From Shouchella xiaoxiensis (GTDB taxonomy: Bacteria; Bacillota; Bacilli; Bacillales; Bacillaceae_D), in contig NZ_JAFBCV010000001.1 in assembly GCF_016907895.1 (NCBI RefSeq), positions 372,001 through 436,000 on the forward strand: a stretch of DNA of 64,000 nucleotides, written 5' to 3'. This document shows, piece by piece, positions 51,105 to 58,889 of the stretch. Below the pieces are notes generated by a model. It worked only from the letters and a program-made list of their open reading frames with translations, had not been told where the DNA came from and made no database searches. The position numbers and the translations under genes are program-made. How positions within the stretch are numbered: the stretch's first letter is position 1; every line of letters begins with the position of its first letter.

Positions 51105-51722
51105 ATGAAGAACAGTTTGCTTAGCGTATTAGAGATTATTAAACTTGCAGAAAAATTAAAGTATGAGTTGAGGCACAGCTGGCTTTCTAATGGTAGACAA
51201 GAAAGTGTGGCTGAGCATACATGGCGAATGTCTTTAATGGCCGTGCTGATTGAGCCGCATCTTTCACAAAAGGTTGATACGGCACGCCTGTTAAAAATGA
51301 TTATTATTCATGATCTTGTTGAGGCTGATGCAGGAGACATACCGGCTTTTGATACGATGAATGATGAAGAAAGAAAGCAGCAGAAATTAATAAATGAAGT
51401 GAAATCAATTGAGCGAATTCGCTCCATTCTTGGCGATGAATTAGGTGAAGAGCTCTATCAGCTCTGGTTCGAATTCGAGAACAAAGATACGTATGAAGCG
51501 AAAGTTGCCAATGCTCTTGATAAGCTTGAGGCACAGATTCAACATAATGAAGCAGATCTTGCTACTTGGATCGAAATTGAATATGAGATGAGTTTTCTAC
51601 TTGATAGGCATGTGGATTTTGATCCGACGATGAAAGCGTTAAAAGAACTAATTGAAAGCGAAGCGGATAGTAAGCTGACGTTCGGTGGAATTAATACGGA
51701 TTTGTTAAAAGAGAAGCTATAA
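51105..51722 (+). CDS. HD-domain hydrolase (YfbR-like 5'-nucleotidase family)
   Basis: 205 residues, all-helical HD fold: SVAEHTWRMSLMA (first His), IIHDLVEADAGDIP (HD pair), then DKLEAQIQHNE (late Asp). This is the pattern of the YfbR/HDDC2 nucleoside-5'-monophosphate phosphatases. TTGGAGGGAACCTG precedes ATG. Confidence 0.9.
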   Translation: MKNSLLSVLEIIKLAEKLKYELRHSWLSNGRQESVAEHTWRMSLMAVLIEPHLSQKVDTARLLKMIIIHDLVEADAGDIPAFDTMNDEERKQQKLINEVKSIERIRSILGDELGEELYQLWFEFENKDTYEAKVANALDKLEAQIQHNEADLATWIEIEYEMSFLLDRHVDFDPTMKALKELIESEADSKLTFGGINTDLLKEKL

Positions 51723-51754
51723 GAAGAAAAGCCGTTTTGTGCTTTTCTTCTTTT
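51723..51754 (+). terminator. Terminator of HD gene
   Basis: GAAGAAAAGC/GCTTTTCTTC stem plus T4. Confidence 0.8.
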
Positions 51755-51856
51755 CTACGAGAAGAGCATGGCTGCGAGGAAGCGGACCGACCATCTTAGA
51801 GCAAGTCGACTCTTCCGACCTGTCTTAAAAAAAGCTTATACAGGAGTTGGTAAAGC

Positions 51857-52354
51857 TTGATCAAAGGAATCGTTCTGCTTAGTTGTTATGTGCTGACGGC
51901 TGGGCTCTTTTGTTTTAGTCATCAGCTGGCAAATGATACGCCTCCTTATAGCTCAATGGGGAATCTGGCATTGATCGCACTGCCTTTCTTGGCTATTCTT
52001 ACGCTAACGATCGTACTCTTTCTTTCAGCGATTTTACGGGAAAAACAAATTCGCCCGCTACCAGCAATTCTTGTGATGCTCGTGCTCGGCGTTCATGTAA
52101 CCATAGGCGTTTACTGGCAAGTCCAGTCACTCGAAGGCTATCGCGATACGTTGCTAGAAAGGTATAATGACTACGGAGGTTTTGCAGAATCCAATCACGC
52201 CTATATTGAGGCGATAACAAGCGGGTTTGAAAACCAAATGAACAGTCAGTATTTTAATGTGAATACATGGCTAGTTTATGTATCTTTCACTATCTTACTT
52301 TCACTTGCTCTATCGTTATTCAGGTTAAAAACTAAGACTTATGTGTCGCCATAA
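51857..52354 (+). CDS. Hypothetical membrane protein
   Basis: TTG start at 51857 behind ACAGGAGTTGGTAAAGC. 165 residues, four membrane helices (about 3-20, 32-54, 61-82, 135-155) and an acidic outside loop between the last two. No family recognised. Its 3' end overlaps the convergent gene by 16 bp. The stretch 51755-51856 holds no gene. Confidence 0.6.
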   Translation: MIKGIVLLSCYVLTAGLFCFSHQLANDTPPYSSMGNLALIALPFLAILTLTIVLFLSAILREKQIRPLPAILVMLVLGVHVTIGVYWQVQSLEGYRDTLLERYNDYGGFAESNHAYIEAITSGFENQMNSQYFNVNTWLVYVSFTILLSLALSLFRLKTKTYVSP

Positions 52355-52650
52355 AAGGACGCACTGTAAAAAAAGCCGAAGTGTTTCGTCACAGAAAAAA
52401 TGCGGAGATCACCTTGTGTTGTTCGTTCGATAGGTGGCGAATTGACGATATAAATAGCGGTATTGTCGGCTGCAAGTCGTTCTGCATCAACATGTAAATC
52501 GTCTACTTCAAAATCTGTTGTGAATGCCTTGCCAGGATAACCTATTAAGGCTAGGTGCGTTCTTAAAGCAAGCTCAGGTGTGCAGTGCAAGAGGTACAGC
52601 AAGAGTACAAAAACGCCTAGCGGTATGAACGTTTTCTTCATTTTTTTCAC
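52339..52650 (-). CDS. Hypothetical exported or membrane-anchored protein
   Basis: 103 residues: N-terminal helix (MKKTFIPLGVFVLLLYLLHC) that could be a signal anchor (a Cys follows, but His precedes it, so not a standard lipobox), then a small domain with strands AIYIVNSPPIERT and GDLRIFSVTKHFGF. No family recognised. End overlaps the convergent membrane-protein gene. Confidence 0.5.
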   Translation of the reverse strand: MKKMKKTFIPLGVFVLLLYLLHCTPELALRTHLALIGYPGKAFTTDFEVDDLHVDAERLAADNTAIYIVNSPPIERTTQGDLRIFSVTKHFGFFYSASFYGDT

Positions 52651-52701
52651 CAGTTTCTTCTAGTATTGTTGTGATCGACTTTTACACTTTTTATAAGCAG
52701 C

Positions 52702-53067
52702 CTATCCTTCTGAAATGCTCTCATAAGAAAGGTAGCCTTGTTCGATTTTAGCATAAATAATCGGTTCTCCTTCAAGTTGGAATAACGTTGTCCCGACCGG
52801 CAGCAGCGTTGCCATATTCTCTCCTAGCTCTTTCCCTTCTTCGTAAACGCGCTCAATTTCACCGATGAGCGTTAATTCATCTTCATCCATATAGACAGCA
52901 TCAGTATTTGTAATTTTGTAAACGGAATGATTTAAAATAAATAGATCTACTTCTGGATTATTCTTAAGCTCGTCGTGGGCAATTGACTGTTCGGTACTCC
53001 CTTCCGTGGAACAGCCTCCGAAAAAAAATAGAGGTAATAAAAGCACAAAGCCTATGATTCTTTCCAA
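52702..53067 (-). CDS. Small lipoprotein
   Basis: 121 residues with lipobox FFGGC (Cys19). Short acidic mature domain with beta strands VDLFILNHSVYKIT, LTLIGEIERVYEEGK and TTLFQLEGEPIIYAKIE, resembling the small DUF3221/lipoprotein families of Bacilli. Function unknown. Single gene. Confidence 0.65.
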   Translation of the reverse strand: MERIIGFVLLLPLFFFGGCSTEGSTEQSIAHDELKNNPEVDLFILNHSVYKITNTDAVYMDEDELTLIGEIERVYEEGKELGENMATLLPVGTTLFQLEGEPIIYAKIEQGYLSYESISEG

Positions 53068-53193
53068 CGCGCAACGCCCCTTAGCTATTGGTATGCTTTT
53101 TTTTCAAGAAAAAGGTGAATTATTCCTGCTAATTTCCTCGCGTAAGAAAATGTCCCCGCACAAAAAGCTCCCATAGAAAAGGAGGCTTTGCGC

Positions 53194-53859
53194 TTATACA
53201 AGCGGCTCGATCAAGCTTGCTTCATTATTACGGGGATTATTGACCGCTTTGCTTACTTCGTAGGCTGTCATATGATCACTCGAATAAGGAACTAACAGCT
53301 GTTTAAGTTTTTCAGAATCACGTATGTCAGCATCTAGCCACGCCTGTCGATTTCCTTCATTCAGGATGACGGGCATCCGATCATGTAGGTCTGACATAAA
53401 GTCATTTGGAGCCGTTGTTAAAATCGTACAAGAAATAAGCACCTCGCCAGTTGCTGGGTCTTTCCAGCGATCCCAGAGCCCAGCAAACGTTAAAATGGGT
53501 GAATTTTTTACCCCAATTAAATAGGGATGTTTTGAGTCTTGTTCTCGTTTCCATTCATAAAAGCGATTGGCGACAACTAAACAGCGTCTATTCGCTAATA
53601 AGCGCTTAAACGCCGGCTTTTCATCAGCTGTCTCACTTCTGGCGTTGATCATCCGGTTTCTGATCTTCTTTTCTTTCGCCCAATAAGGAACCAAGCCCCA
53701 ATGCATCCAGCCGGCTTTTGTTTCTGCTTGATTACCAACAATGGCCATGATGTTTTGTGTTGGAGCGACATTGTAATTTGGTTGAATAAAGGGGAAAGGA
53801 AAGCCGAATTCTGTTTCCAGTTCTTCTGCACTTGAGTACAGTGTAAATCGTCCGCACAT
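53194..53859 (-). CDS. SOS response-associated peptidase (SRAP/HMCES family)
   Basis: 221 residues, opening MCGRFTL with the catalytic Cys2, then PNYNVAPTQ, MHWGLVPYWA, NARSET, RRCLVVANRFYEWKRE, and the closing MHDR-like HDRMPVIL. All are SRAP signatures. These proteins form a DNA-protein crosslink with abasic sites through Cys2 and shield them from breakage. No SOS box was found upstream. Single gene. Confidence 0.93.
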   Translation of the reverse strand: MCGRFTLYSSAEELETEFGFPFPFIQPNYNVAPTQNIMAIVGNQAETKAGWMHWGLVPYWAKEKKIRNRMINARSETADEKPAFKRLLANRRCLVVANRFYEWKREQDSKHPYLIGVKNSPILTFAGLWDRWKDPATGEVLISCTILTTAPNDFMSDLHDRMPVILNEGNRQAWLDADIRDSEKLKQLLVPYSSDHMTAYEVSKAVNNPRNNEASLIEPLV

Positions 53860-53911
53860 AGAATCACCTCTAGCATCAGTATGATCGGAAAAGAAAAATT
53901 GTAGCCATGAG

Positions 53912-54129
53912 CAAGAATTTATTATGAGAACTATTTAGTAGAATCATTTACAATATATAAAGGAACTGAGCAAAGAAAGGCTTGATTTAGATGTTTGGTT
54001 TACGTATCGCGCGTACGGTTTATGGGGATTAATTATAAAGTGGATTCAATCAGATTTTACAGTTCCTAAAGACCAAATGACTTTGGAGTTGATTCAGCTT
54101 TTAAAGTATCAGCCAGAAATACATTACCA
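53912..54129 (+). pseudogene. Remnant of a TetR-family regulator C-terminus
   Basis: Sense-strand fragments give ARIYYENYLVESFTIYKG in one frame and, after a frame change near 53975, LDLDVWFTYRAYGLWGLIIK followed by WIQSDFTVPKDQMTLELIQLL, matching the C-terminal helices of TetR-type regulators. The N-terminal HTH is absent and the frame is broken, so it is a dead fragment sitting between the SRAP gene and a GNAT gene. Confidence 0.55.
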
Positions 54130-54170
54130 CATCCAAGTTGCAAACCGAGGCAACCAAGAAGGAGCAGATC

Positions 54171-54689
54171 ATGCTAGTAGAAATGCAACAAGATCAGTTC
54201 AATGAACTGTATGATTTAATGACACAAAGCTTTCCACCGGATGAATTCAGACCTTATGAAAAACAACGGGCATTGCTGGAAAAGCCAGAGTATACCGTCT
54301 ACATCCATCAAAAGAACAATGAAATCGGGGCTTTTTTCGCGACTTGGCAAACAAATGAATTTGTTTTTCTCGAACACTTTGCTGTAAAAGAATCGTTTCG
54401 TAATGGGGGATTGGGGACAACGTTATTAAAAGCGTTTCTATCTCTCGTAAATAAACCAGTTCGAATTGAAGTGGAGCCTCCTCAAGCAGATCTTGAGCAC
54501 CGAAGAGTGGGGTTTTATGAGCGGAACGGATTTCACTTTAGCGGCTTGGGTTACACACAGCCAGCTTTAGCAGAAGATTTACAGCCGATTTATTTAAACA
54601 TCATGTCGTATCCGGAACCTCTTTCGGAGGAGTCGTTTACGCAATTTGAAGCATGGATGTTTTCACATGTGTACAAAAAAGCGGATTGA
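54171..54689 (+). CDS. GNAT N-acetyltransferase
   Basis: Start ATG 54171 behind AAGGAGCAGATC. 172 residues: VFLEHFAVKESFRNGGLGTTLL (acetyl-CoA loop, NGGLGT) and RVGFYERNGFHFSGLGY (closing motif). Substrate unknown. The upstream frame to 54138 is remnant TetR sequence. Confidence 0.85.
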   Translation: MLVEMQQDQFNELYDLMTQSFPPDEFRPYEKQRALLEKPEYTVYIHQKNNEIGAFFATWQTNEFVFLEHFAVKESFRNGGLGTTLLKAFLSLVNKPVRIEVEPPQADLEHRRVGFYERNGFHFSGLGYTQPALAEDLQPIYLNIMSYPEPLSEESFTQFEAWMFSHVYKKAD

Positions 54690-54715
54690 GTAGGAGACTA
54701 CTCAATCCGCTTTTT
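54676..54715. terminator. Bidirectional terminator
   Basis: Perfect 18-bp stem (54676-54693 with 54698-54715), GCGGATTGAGTAG arms, loop GAGA, A5/T5 flanks; overlaps the GNAT stop and serves the convergent kinase operon. Confidence 0.93.
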
Positions 54716-55328
54716 CTGTTTTTAGGCGTTGATAAAACCAGGCAACACCGTTCATTAGCCACTTTGGGACTTTTTTCGGGAAATAAAACCGGTGATAATG
54801 CGTTTGATAGCCTTTTTTTAGATCTTGCCACTGTGGGCAGCGCTTGGTCTGGGAAAAGCGCGCAATATCAATAATTCGTACCTGATCATCACTCATAACA
54901 AGCAGGTTGTGTAGATGAATATCTGAGGGATTTAATCCTTTATTGCGCGCTTCTACTAATGCTGTATCGACTTGCTTTACATAGGAATCCTTTAACGGAA
55001 TGCCTTCAGCTAGGCATTGAAAAAATGTTTTACCGGCAATGAAATCCATCACAAGATAGTTTGGGCCACTTTCATATATTTTTGGATAAAAACGAATGCC
55101 CTGGACCTTGTCGTAGTTTTGTTTTTCCTGCACGGCCGTCTGTTCAAAAGGGGGATAAAACACCTTTATGACGCGTGGCTCATGCTTTAGCTTAAAGACG
55201 ACGGCACTCCGACCCATACCGAGAAATGTTAAATCAGGATGGTGATCAACAATTGAAACACCTTGGCGCTTTTTCACCCATTTAATAGTTGAAACGTAAA
55301 AAAGGTAGGATGACGCTGGACAAGCCAT
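54702..55328 (-). CDS. RIO/Bud32-like protein kinase
   Basis: 208 residues, a minimal protein-kinase-like fold: glycine loop FLGMGRSAVVFKL (about 35-47), ATP Lys55 in RVIKVF, Glu68, catalytic loop SDIHLHNLLV (Asp136, Asn141) and metal Asp154 in IIDIARF in place of DFG. It lacks an activation segment, as in RIO1/Bud32 and lipopolysaccharide-core kinases. Substrate unknown. It overlaps the small basic protein by one base (TAATG) and is transcribed under a yybP-ykoY riboswitch, so expression should follow cell manganese. Ends at a strong bidirectional terminator. Confidence 0.82.
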   Translation of the reverse strand: MACPASSYLFYVSTIKWVKKRQGVSIVDHHPDLTFLGMGRSAVVFKLKHEPRVIKVFYPPFEQTAVQEKQNYDKVQGIRFYPKIYESGPNYLVMDFIAGKTFFQCLAEGIPLKDSYVKQVDTALVEARNKGLNPSDIHLHNLLVMSDDQVRIIDIARFSQTKRCPQWQDLKKGYQTHYHRFYFPKKVPKWLMNGVAWFYQRLKTEKAD

Positions 55329-55453
55329 TACCCCTTTGACTGTCCCTTCCGCTTGGCAAGTTCTTTTTTGATGAATGGAACGACATGTTTTTGAGCTTGC
55401 TTTATCCCTTGATGAACGGCTTTGGATTTTAGTAGCTTTGATAATTTTGACAT
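55328..55453 (-). CDS. Small basic protein, 41 aa, first gene under the riboswitch
   Basis: Start ATG 55453 behind CTAAGGAGGCAATCGTT. 41 residues, 12 Lys/Arg: MSKLSKLLKSKAVHQG..., an amphipathic basic helix with no Cys and no membrane helix. TAATG couples it to the kinase gene. Role unknown; could be a kinase partner or RNA-binding peptide. Confidence 0.7.
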   Translation of the reverse strand: MSKLSKLLKSKAVHQGIKQAQKHVVPFIKKELAKRKGQSKG

Positions 55454-55479
55454 AACGATTGCCTCCTTAGTAAATGGTC

Positions 55480-55616
55480 GGGCAAAGGTCAAAAAAAAAC
55501 GAGACCTTTGCCCAAAATCAATTGGACAAAGGTCTCGCAAGCAACAAAAGCGTTGCCAGTAGTGCCGAGGATTGCTCCTGTAATGACGACAGCTACTTTT
55601 ATGCTACTCCCCTTTG
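55480..55616 (-). ncRNA. yybP-ykoY (manganese) riboswitch with terminator/antiterminator
   Basis: On the minus strand the aptamer begins CAAAGGGGAGTAGC (55616-55603), then GTCGTCATTACA (55590-55579), and ends GCGAGACCTTTG (55538-55527); these are the conserved elements of the yybP-ykoY family, with P1 pairing CAAAGG (55616-55611) to CCTTTG. The P1 3' strand is also the left arm of a 14-bp terminator (55537-55524 with 55513-55500) followed by U9. The right arm of that terminator can instead pair with GACCTTTGCCC (55490-55480), making an antiterminator. Bound Mn2+ should stabilise P1 and so allow readthrough; sensing by known family, mechanism inferred. Confidence 0.88.
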
Positions 55617-55645
55617 GGATTACAAATCAGTATTGATGTGTGCTT

Positions 55646-55674
55646 ATTATAGATCGTTTTCTTGCCATTAGCAA
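55646..55674 (-). promoter_or_regulatory. Promoter of riboswitch-kinase transcript
   Basis: -35 TTGCTA (55674-55669) and -10 TATAAT (55651-55646) with a 17-bp spacer, placing the start near 55640, about 25 nt before the aptamer. Confidence 0.75.
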
Positions 55675-55757
55675 CACAATCCACGGTTTCACACAGAGTC
55701 TTCACAATCGCTTTACAAATGAAGAAAATAAGCTTTATTTTTAGAAAAAAACTACGA

Positions 55758-55922
55758 TCAATGCTGATCATAGTGGTCGTAGGATGAAATAACGCATTCC
55801 ATAAATTGTATATGTTGATCAATAAATCGCTGATTTCCGCGATAAAAACAAGGGTTTTGCTTTTCTTTCTTTAACTGACGGAGTTCTTTTTTTAGCAACA
55901 GCCATTCATCTTGTTGTAACAT
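55758..55922 (-). CDS. Small hypothetical protein, 54 aa
   Basis: ATG at 55922 behind AAAGAGGGGGTTGAC, ending TGA at 55758. 54 residues: an N-terminal basic helix (LKKELRQLKKEKQNP) then an aromatic/His-rich C-terminus (IDQHIQFMECVISSYDHYDQH) that could bind metal. No family recognised. Just upstream of the riboswitch promoter on the same strand. Confidence 0.55.
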   Translation of the reverse strand: MLQQDEWLLLKKELRQLKKEKQNPCFYRGNQRFIDQHIQFMECVISSYDHYDQH

Positions 55923-56142
55923 GTCAACCCCCTCTTTCCTTTATCAATTGCCGTTTTGAACAAGTCTGAAACCTCATAAAGCAACGAGTAAAAGAATTAA
56001 ATCATATGTCATAGGGCAATTGACTAAAAGGGGAGCAAGGGTGAGCGCGTTGCTTACGCTCAGCCAATTTACTTATTTTAACTGTGCGATAGAGCTTGAA
56101 CAGTCGAGAAGGTTGAAAAGATACCGAACGAGCGGTTTAAGT

Positions 56143-57543
56143 TCAAATTGGTTCACTACTTATCTCCTTTAACACGGCAATGCCTGTCTCAATTTCACGA
56201 ATGGTTAATCCACCAAATCCTAGTAAAAGTACAGGTTTTTTATATATGCGCTGTTTTTCGTAATAAATAGAAGCAGGGTAGATACGGACACCTTCTGCTT
56301 CAGCTCGCATTTCAATCGTTCTCTCCGATAAATGCGTGTTAATCTCAAGCAAAAGATGCAGTCCAGCGGGATCACCGATGATGCGAGCACTATCGCCAAA
56401 ATGCTTCGCAATAGCCGTTGTAAGGGCCTCGTACTTTCGGCGGTAGACCGTTCGCATCTTATTAAGGTGACGCTCCCAGTAGCCCTTTTTCATAAAGTGA
56501 TAGAAAATGTTTTGCTCGAATCGTGAGACACTCTGCTTTGGACTTGGAGTTAGCTGCTGGAAGGATCGTAAGAGCTTATTTGGTAAAATCATATAGCTCA
56601 TTCGGGCAGAAGGAATCAATGATTTGGAAAATGTACCAAGGTAAATGACTCTGTTGGCTGAATCAATTCCTTGTAAGCTGGGAATTGGACGCCCTTTAAA
56701 GCGGAATTCACCATCGTAATCGTCTTCAACCACATAGCCAGAAACGTTCTCGGCCCAGTTTAACAGAGCTTGACGCCGTGAAATTGACATAATCACGCCC
56801 GTAGGAAATTGGTGCGATGGCGTGACATAAGCAAGCTTTGCAGAGCTTTGTTTGAGTTCTTGCAAATTCATGCCTTCTTGATCGAGCGTGATAGGGCTTA
56901 GTTGAAAACCTTGTTGTTTAAATGTCTTTTTGGAGCGATGAAATCCTGGTTCTTCAAAAGCAATGTCTTTGCTGTGATCAAACAGCGTAGTGAGCAGCAG
57001 AAGTAAGTGCTGTGTTCCCGCTCCGATGATAATTTGTTCAGGTGAACAGCGAACGCCCCTTGATTGAAACAAGTAAAGCGCAATTTCCTCACGTAAAAGC
57101 TGTTCACCTTTTGAGTTGCCAGTATTAAGAAAATCATCGTTGTTCAAAGCTTCTAGCGTTGCCTTCCGCCACTGATTATGGGGGAAGTGTTCCGTATCAA
57201 TTCGACCGTAATGAAAGTCAATCGTCGGCTCTGGTTTCTCGGAACGAGAGGGATGTTGATTCATTAAAGCTGGTAAAGAAGCGTGCTCTAGCTGCTGCAA
57301 TTGCTCCACGTATACCCCTTGCCGCGGCTTGCTCACAAGATACCCTTCTGCTTTTAATTGCCCATACGCGTTCTCAACCGTTAGTGTACTAATTCCAAGA
57401 TGTTGTGCAAGTTTGCGTTTAGACGGCAGCTTTGTGCCTGAGCTTAGTGAACCGGCATGAATGTCTACTTTAATAGCGTTATAAAGCTGTAGATAAAGCG
57501 GCGTGCTGCTATCTGATTGAAGATGAATCGTCAGTTCAAACAT
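56143..57543 (-). CDS. MocR/PdxR family regulator (GntR HTH fused to aminotransferase)
   Basis: ATG at 57543 behind GGAAG. 466 residues: GntR-type HTH (about 10-75: PLYLQLYNAIKVDIHAG, LPSKRKLAQHLGISTLTVENAYGQL) fused to a type-I PLP aminotransferase domain, with the PLP Lys in GTFSKSLIPSARMSYM. MocR proteins use PLP plus an amino-acid-like effector to regulate neighbours. Divergent from a GNAT gene, with direct and inverted repeats in between, so that gene is the likely target. Confidence 0.92.
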   Translation of the reverse strand: MFELTIHLQSDSSTPLYLQLYNAIKVDIHAGSLSSGTKLPSKRKLAQHLGISTLTVENAYGQLKAEGYLVSKPRQGVYVEQLQQLEHASLPALMNQHPSRSEKPEPTIDFHYGRIDTEHFPHNQWRKATLEALNNDDFLNTGNSKGEQLLREEIALYLFQSRGVRCSPEQIIIGAGTQHLLLLLTTLFDHSKDIAFEEPGFHRSKKTFKQQGFQLSPITLDQEGMNLQELKQSSAKLAYVTPSHQFPTGVIMSISRRQALLNWAENVSGYVVEDDYDGEFRFKGRPIPSLQGIDSANRVIYLGTFSKSLIPSARMSYMILPNKLLRSFQQLTPSPKQSVSRFEQNIFYHFMKKGYWERHLNKMRTVYRRKYEALTTAIAKHFGDSARIIGDPAGLHLLLEINTHLSERTIEMRAEAEGVRIYPASIYYEKQRIYKKPVLLLGFGGLTIREIETGIAVLKEISSEPI

Positions 57544-57561
57544 AAAACACTTCCTTCTGTA

Positions 57562-57623
57562 ATCTGGCATTGGTTATTTTATTATAACTGGTTATTTTGA
57601 ACATGCCAGATCGTTTGTATACT
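57562..57623. promoter_or_regulatory. MocR operator region and promoter
   Basis: Two direct repeats TGGTTATTTT (57571-57580 and 57589-57598, 18 bp apart) lie inside the inverted repeat ATCTGGCAT (57562-57570) / ATGCCAGAT (57603-57611). A promoter for the GNAT gene, -35 TTTTGA (57595-57600) and -10 TATACT (57618-57623), overlaps the right half. Direct repeats plus an inverted repeat are typical of MocR sites. Confidence 0.7.
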
Positions 57624-57651
57624 TTAACCAACGTTAAAGGAGGAGAAACCA

Positions 57652-58092
57652 ATGAAACCTACAACCATCAGATCCTTAAAAAGGGTTGAAGACTGGCGTG
57701 AGGCATACCCGATTATGCATCAGCTGCGAACGCATTTGACGGAAGCGATGTACATGGACTTAGTTGCTGAGGCAGTTAACGTCGATCGCTATCTGCTCTA
57801 TGCTTTGTATGAAGCAGAGGAGATAGCGGCTGTTGTCGGCTTTAAAGAAATGACGACACTTTACAATGGTCGGTTTATTTGGGTGTGTGATTTAATAACG
57901 GATAAAGAGAAGCGTTCACTAGGTTACGGAGAAAAGCTGCTATCATTTGTGCATGAGTACGCTAGGGAAAAAAAGATTAAACGTGTTTCTCTCTCGTCAG
58001 GTTTACAGCGAAAGGATGCCCACAGATTTTATGAGGATAAAATGGGCTATGGAAAAACAAGCTACGTTTTTTTAAAACAAGTTAGCGATTAA
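57652..58092 (+). CDS. GNAT N-acetyltransferase (MocR partner)
   Basis: 146 residues: FIWVCDLITDKEKRSLGYGEKLL (acetyl-CoA site) and HRFYEDKMGYGKTSYVFLK (closing motif). AAAGGAGGAGAAACC precedes ATG. Probably regulated by the divergent MocR protein and may acetylate an amine whose level MocR senses. Confidence 0.87.
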   Translation: MKPTTIRSLKRVEDWREAYPIMHQLRTHLTEAMYMDLVAEAVNVDRYLLYALYEAEEIAAVVGFKEMTTLYNGRFIWVCDLITDKEKRSLGYGEKLLSFVHEYAREKKIKRVSLSSGLQRKDAHRFYEDKMGYGKTSYVFLKQVSD

Positions 58093-58102
58093 AAGGAAAC
58101 TC

Positions 58103-58132
58103 AAAAAAGGGTGCAGGAATGCACTCTTTTTT
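58103..58132. terminator. Terminator of GNAT gene
   Basis: AAAAAAGGGTGCA/TGCACTCTTTTTT stem (one mismatch), loop GGAA. Confidence 0.88.
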
Positions 58133-58170
58133 GTCGTAAATAGTCACTAGACCAGATAAAGGGGAGTTTT

Positions 58171-58815
58171 ATGAAATTACAAATTGCTTTAATTGGTAAA
58201 GGGCCACATATTGATCATGTGTCATGTTTAATTAAACGAGCAGAGCGAAGCAGCGTATACAGGGACGTTAATCAGTATCAAACCATAGATGCGCTTGCTG
58301 CAACATCTGAAGTTCCTCATGTGATTGCAATTGAAGAGAGCTTGTTTTTTGAGGCACTTTCCTCTTTACAACAACAGTTAAAACAAGTTGCCTTGGAAAA
58401 AGGTAGAAAACTGATTATTACAGATATTGCTGCTGACTGGGAAGAAAGTAAATTGTATGAGTGGGAAAAAGAGTTTCCTTTCGCGCAACCAACCTTGCAA
58501 ATACCCGTACCAGGAGGTATGAGAGAAGAAGTAATTGAGGACATCGTGTATTTTGAGAATAATAACCGCAAAGTATTTATCCAAACAAAGGCAGAGCGGT
58601 ATCAAACATCCCTGCGCTTAAAAGAAGTGATGGAAAAGACAGCTAATTTCGCGTTTCAAAGCCCGTATGTTAGTTATGTCGTGCACTTAGCGTATGTGCA
58701 AGAGATTAAACAATCCGATCTGATTATGAAAAACGGCGAAGTTTTGCCGCTGTCACAGAAAAAAGCCAGTGAATTTCGAAAGGTTTTTCATACCTATTTG
58801 TCTTCTTTGCACTAA
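58171..58815 (+). CDS. Orphan LytTR-type response regulator with degenerate receiver
   Basis: 214 residues. The C-terminal 100 are a LytTR DNA-binding domain: EDIVYFENNNRKVFIQTK, KEVMEKTANFAFQSPYVSYV, then VLPLSQKKASEFRKVFHTYL. The N-terminal half has receiver-like spacing but the strand that should end in the phosphorylated Asp reads VIAIEE, so it is probably phosphorylation-independent. No histidine kinase gene adjacent. LytTR regulators in Bacilli often control competence, bacteriocin or wall genes. Targets unknown. Confidence 0.8.
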   Translation: MKLQIALIGKGPHIDHVSCLIKRAERSSVYRDVNQYQTIDALAATSEVPHVIAIEESLFFEALSSLQQQLKQVALEKGRKLIITDIAADWEESKLYEWEKEFPFAQPTLQIPVPGGMREEVIEDIVYFENNNRKVFIQTKAERYQTSLRLKEVMEKTANFAFQSPYVSYVVHLAYVQEIKQSDLIMKNGEVLPLSQKKASEFRKVFHTYLSSLH

Positions 58816-58889
58816 TTTTTATCTATTTTGTAAATAGAAAGATTTAGTCTATTTTTTTCTTTATAGTATTAAAAAAAGGAGATGATTTT

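Noticed and set aside
51755-51856. Third copy of the dispersed intergenic repeat.
   Set aside because: Only a few short GC-rich words in common; block order not kept.
55480-55616. T-box or simple attenuator before the small basic gene.
   Set aside because: No T-box or specifier loop; the conserved GGGGAGTAGC, GTCGTCATTAC and GAGACCTTTG blocks fit yybP-ykoY better.
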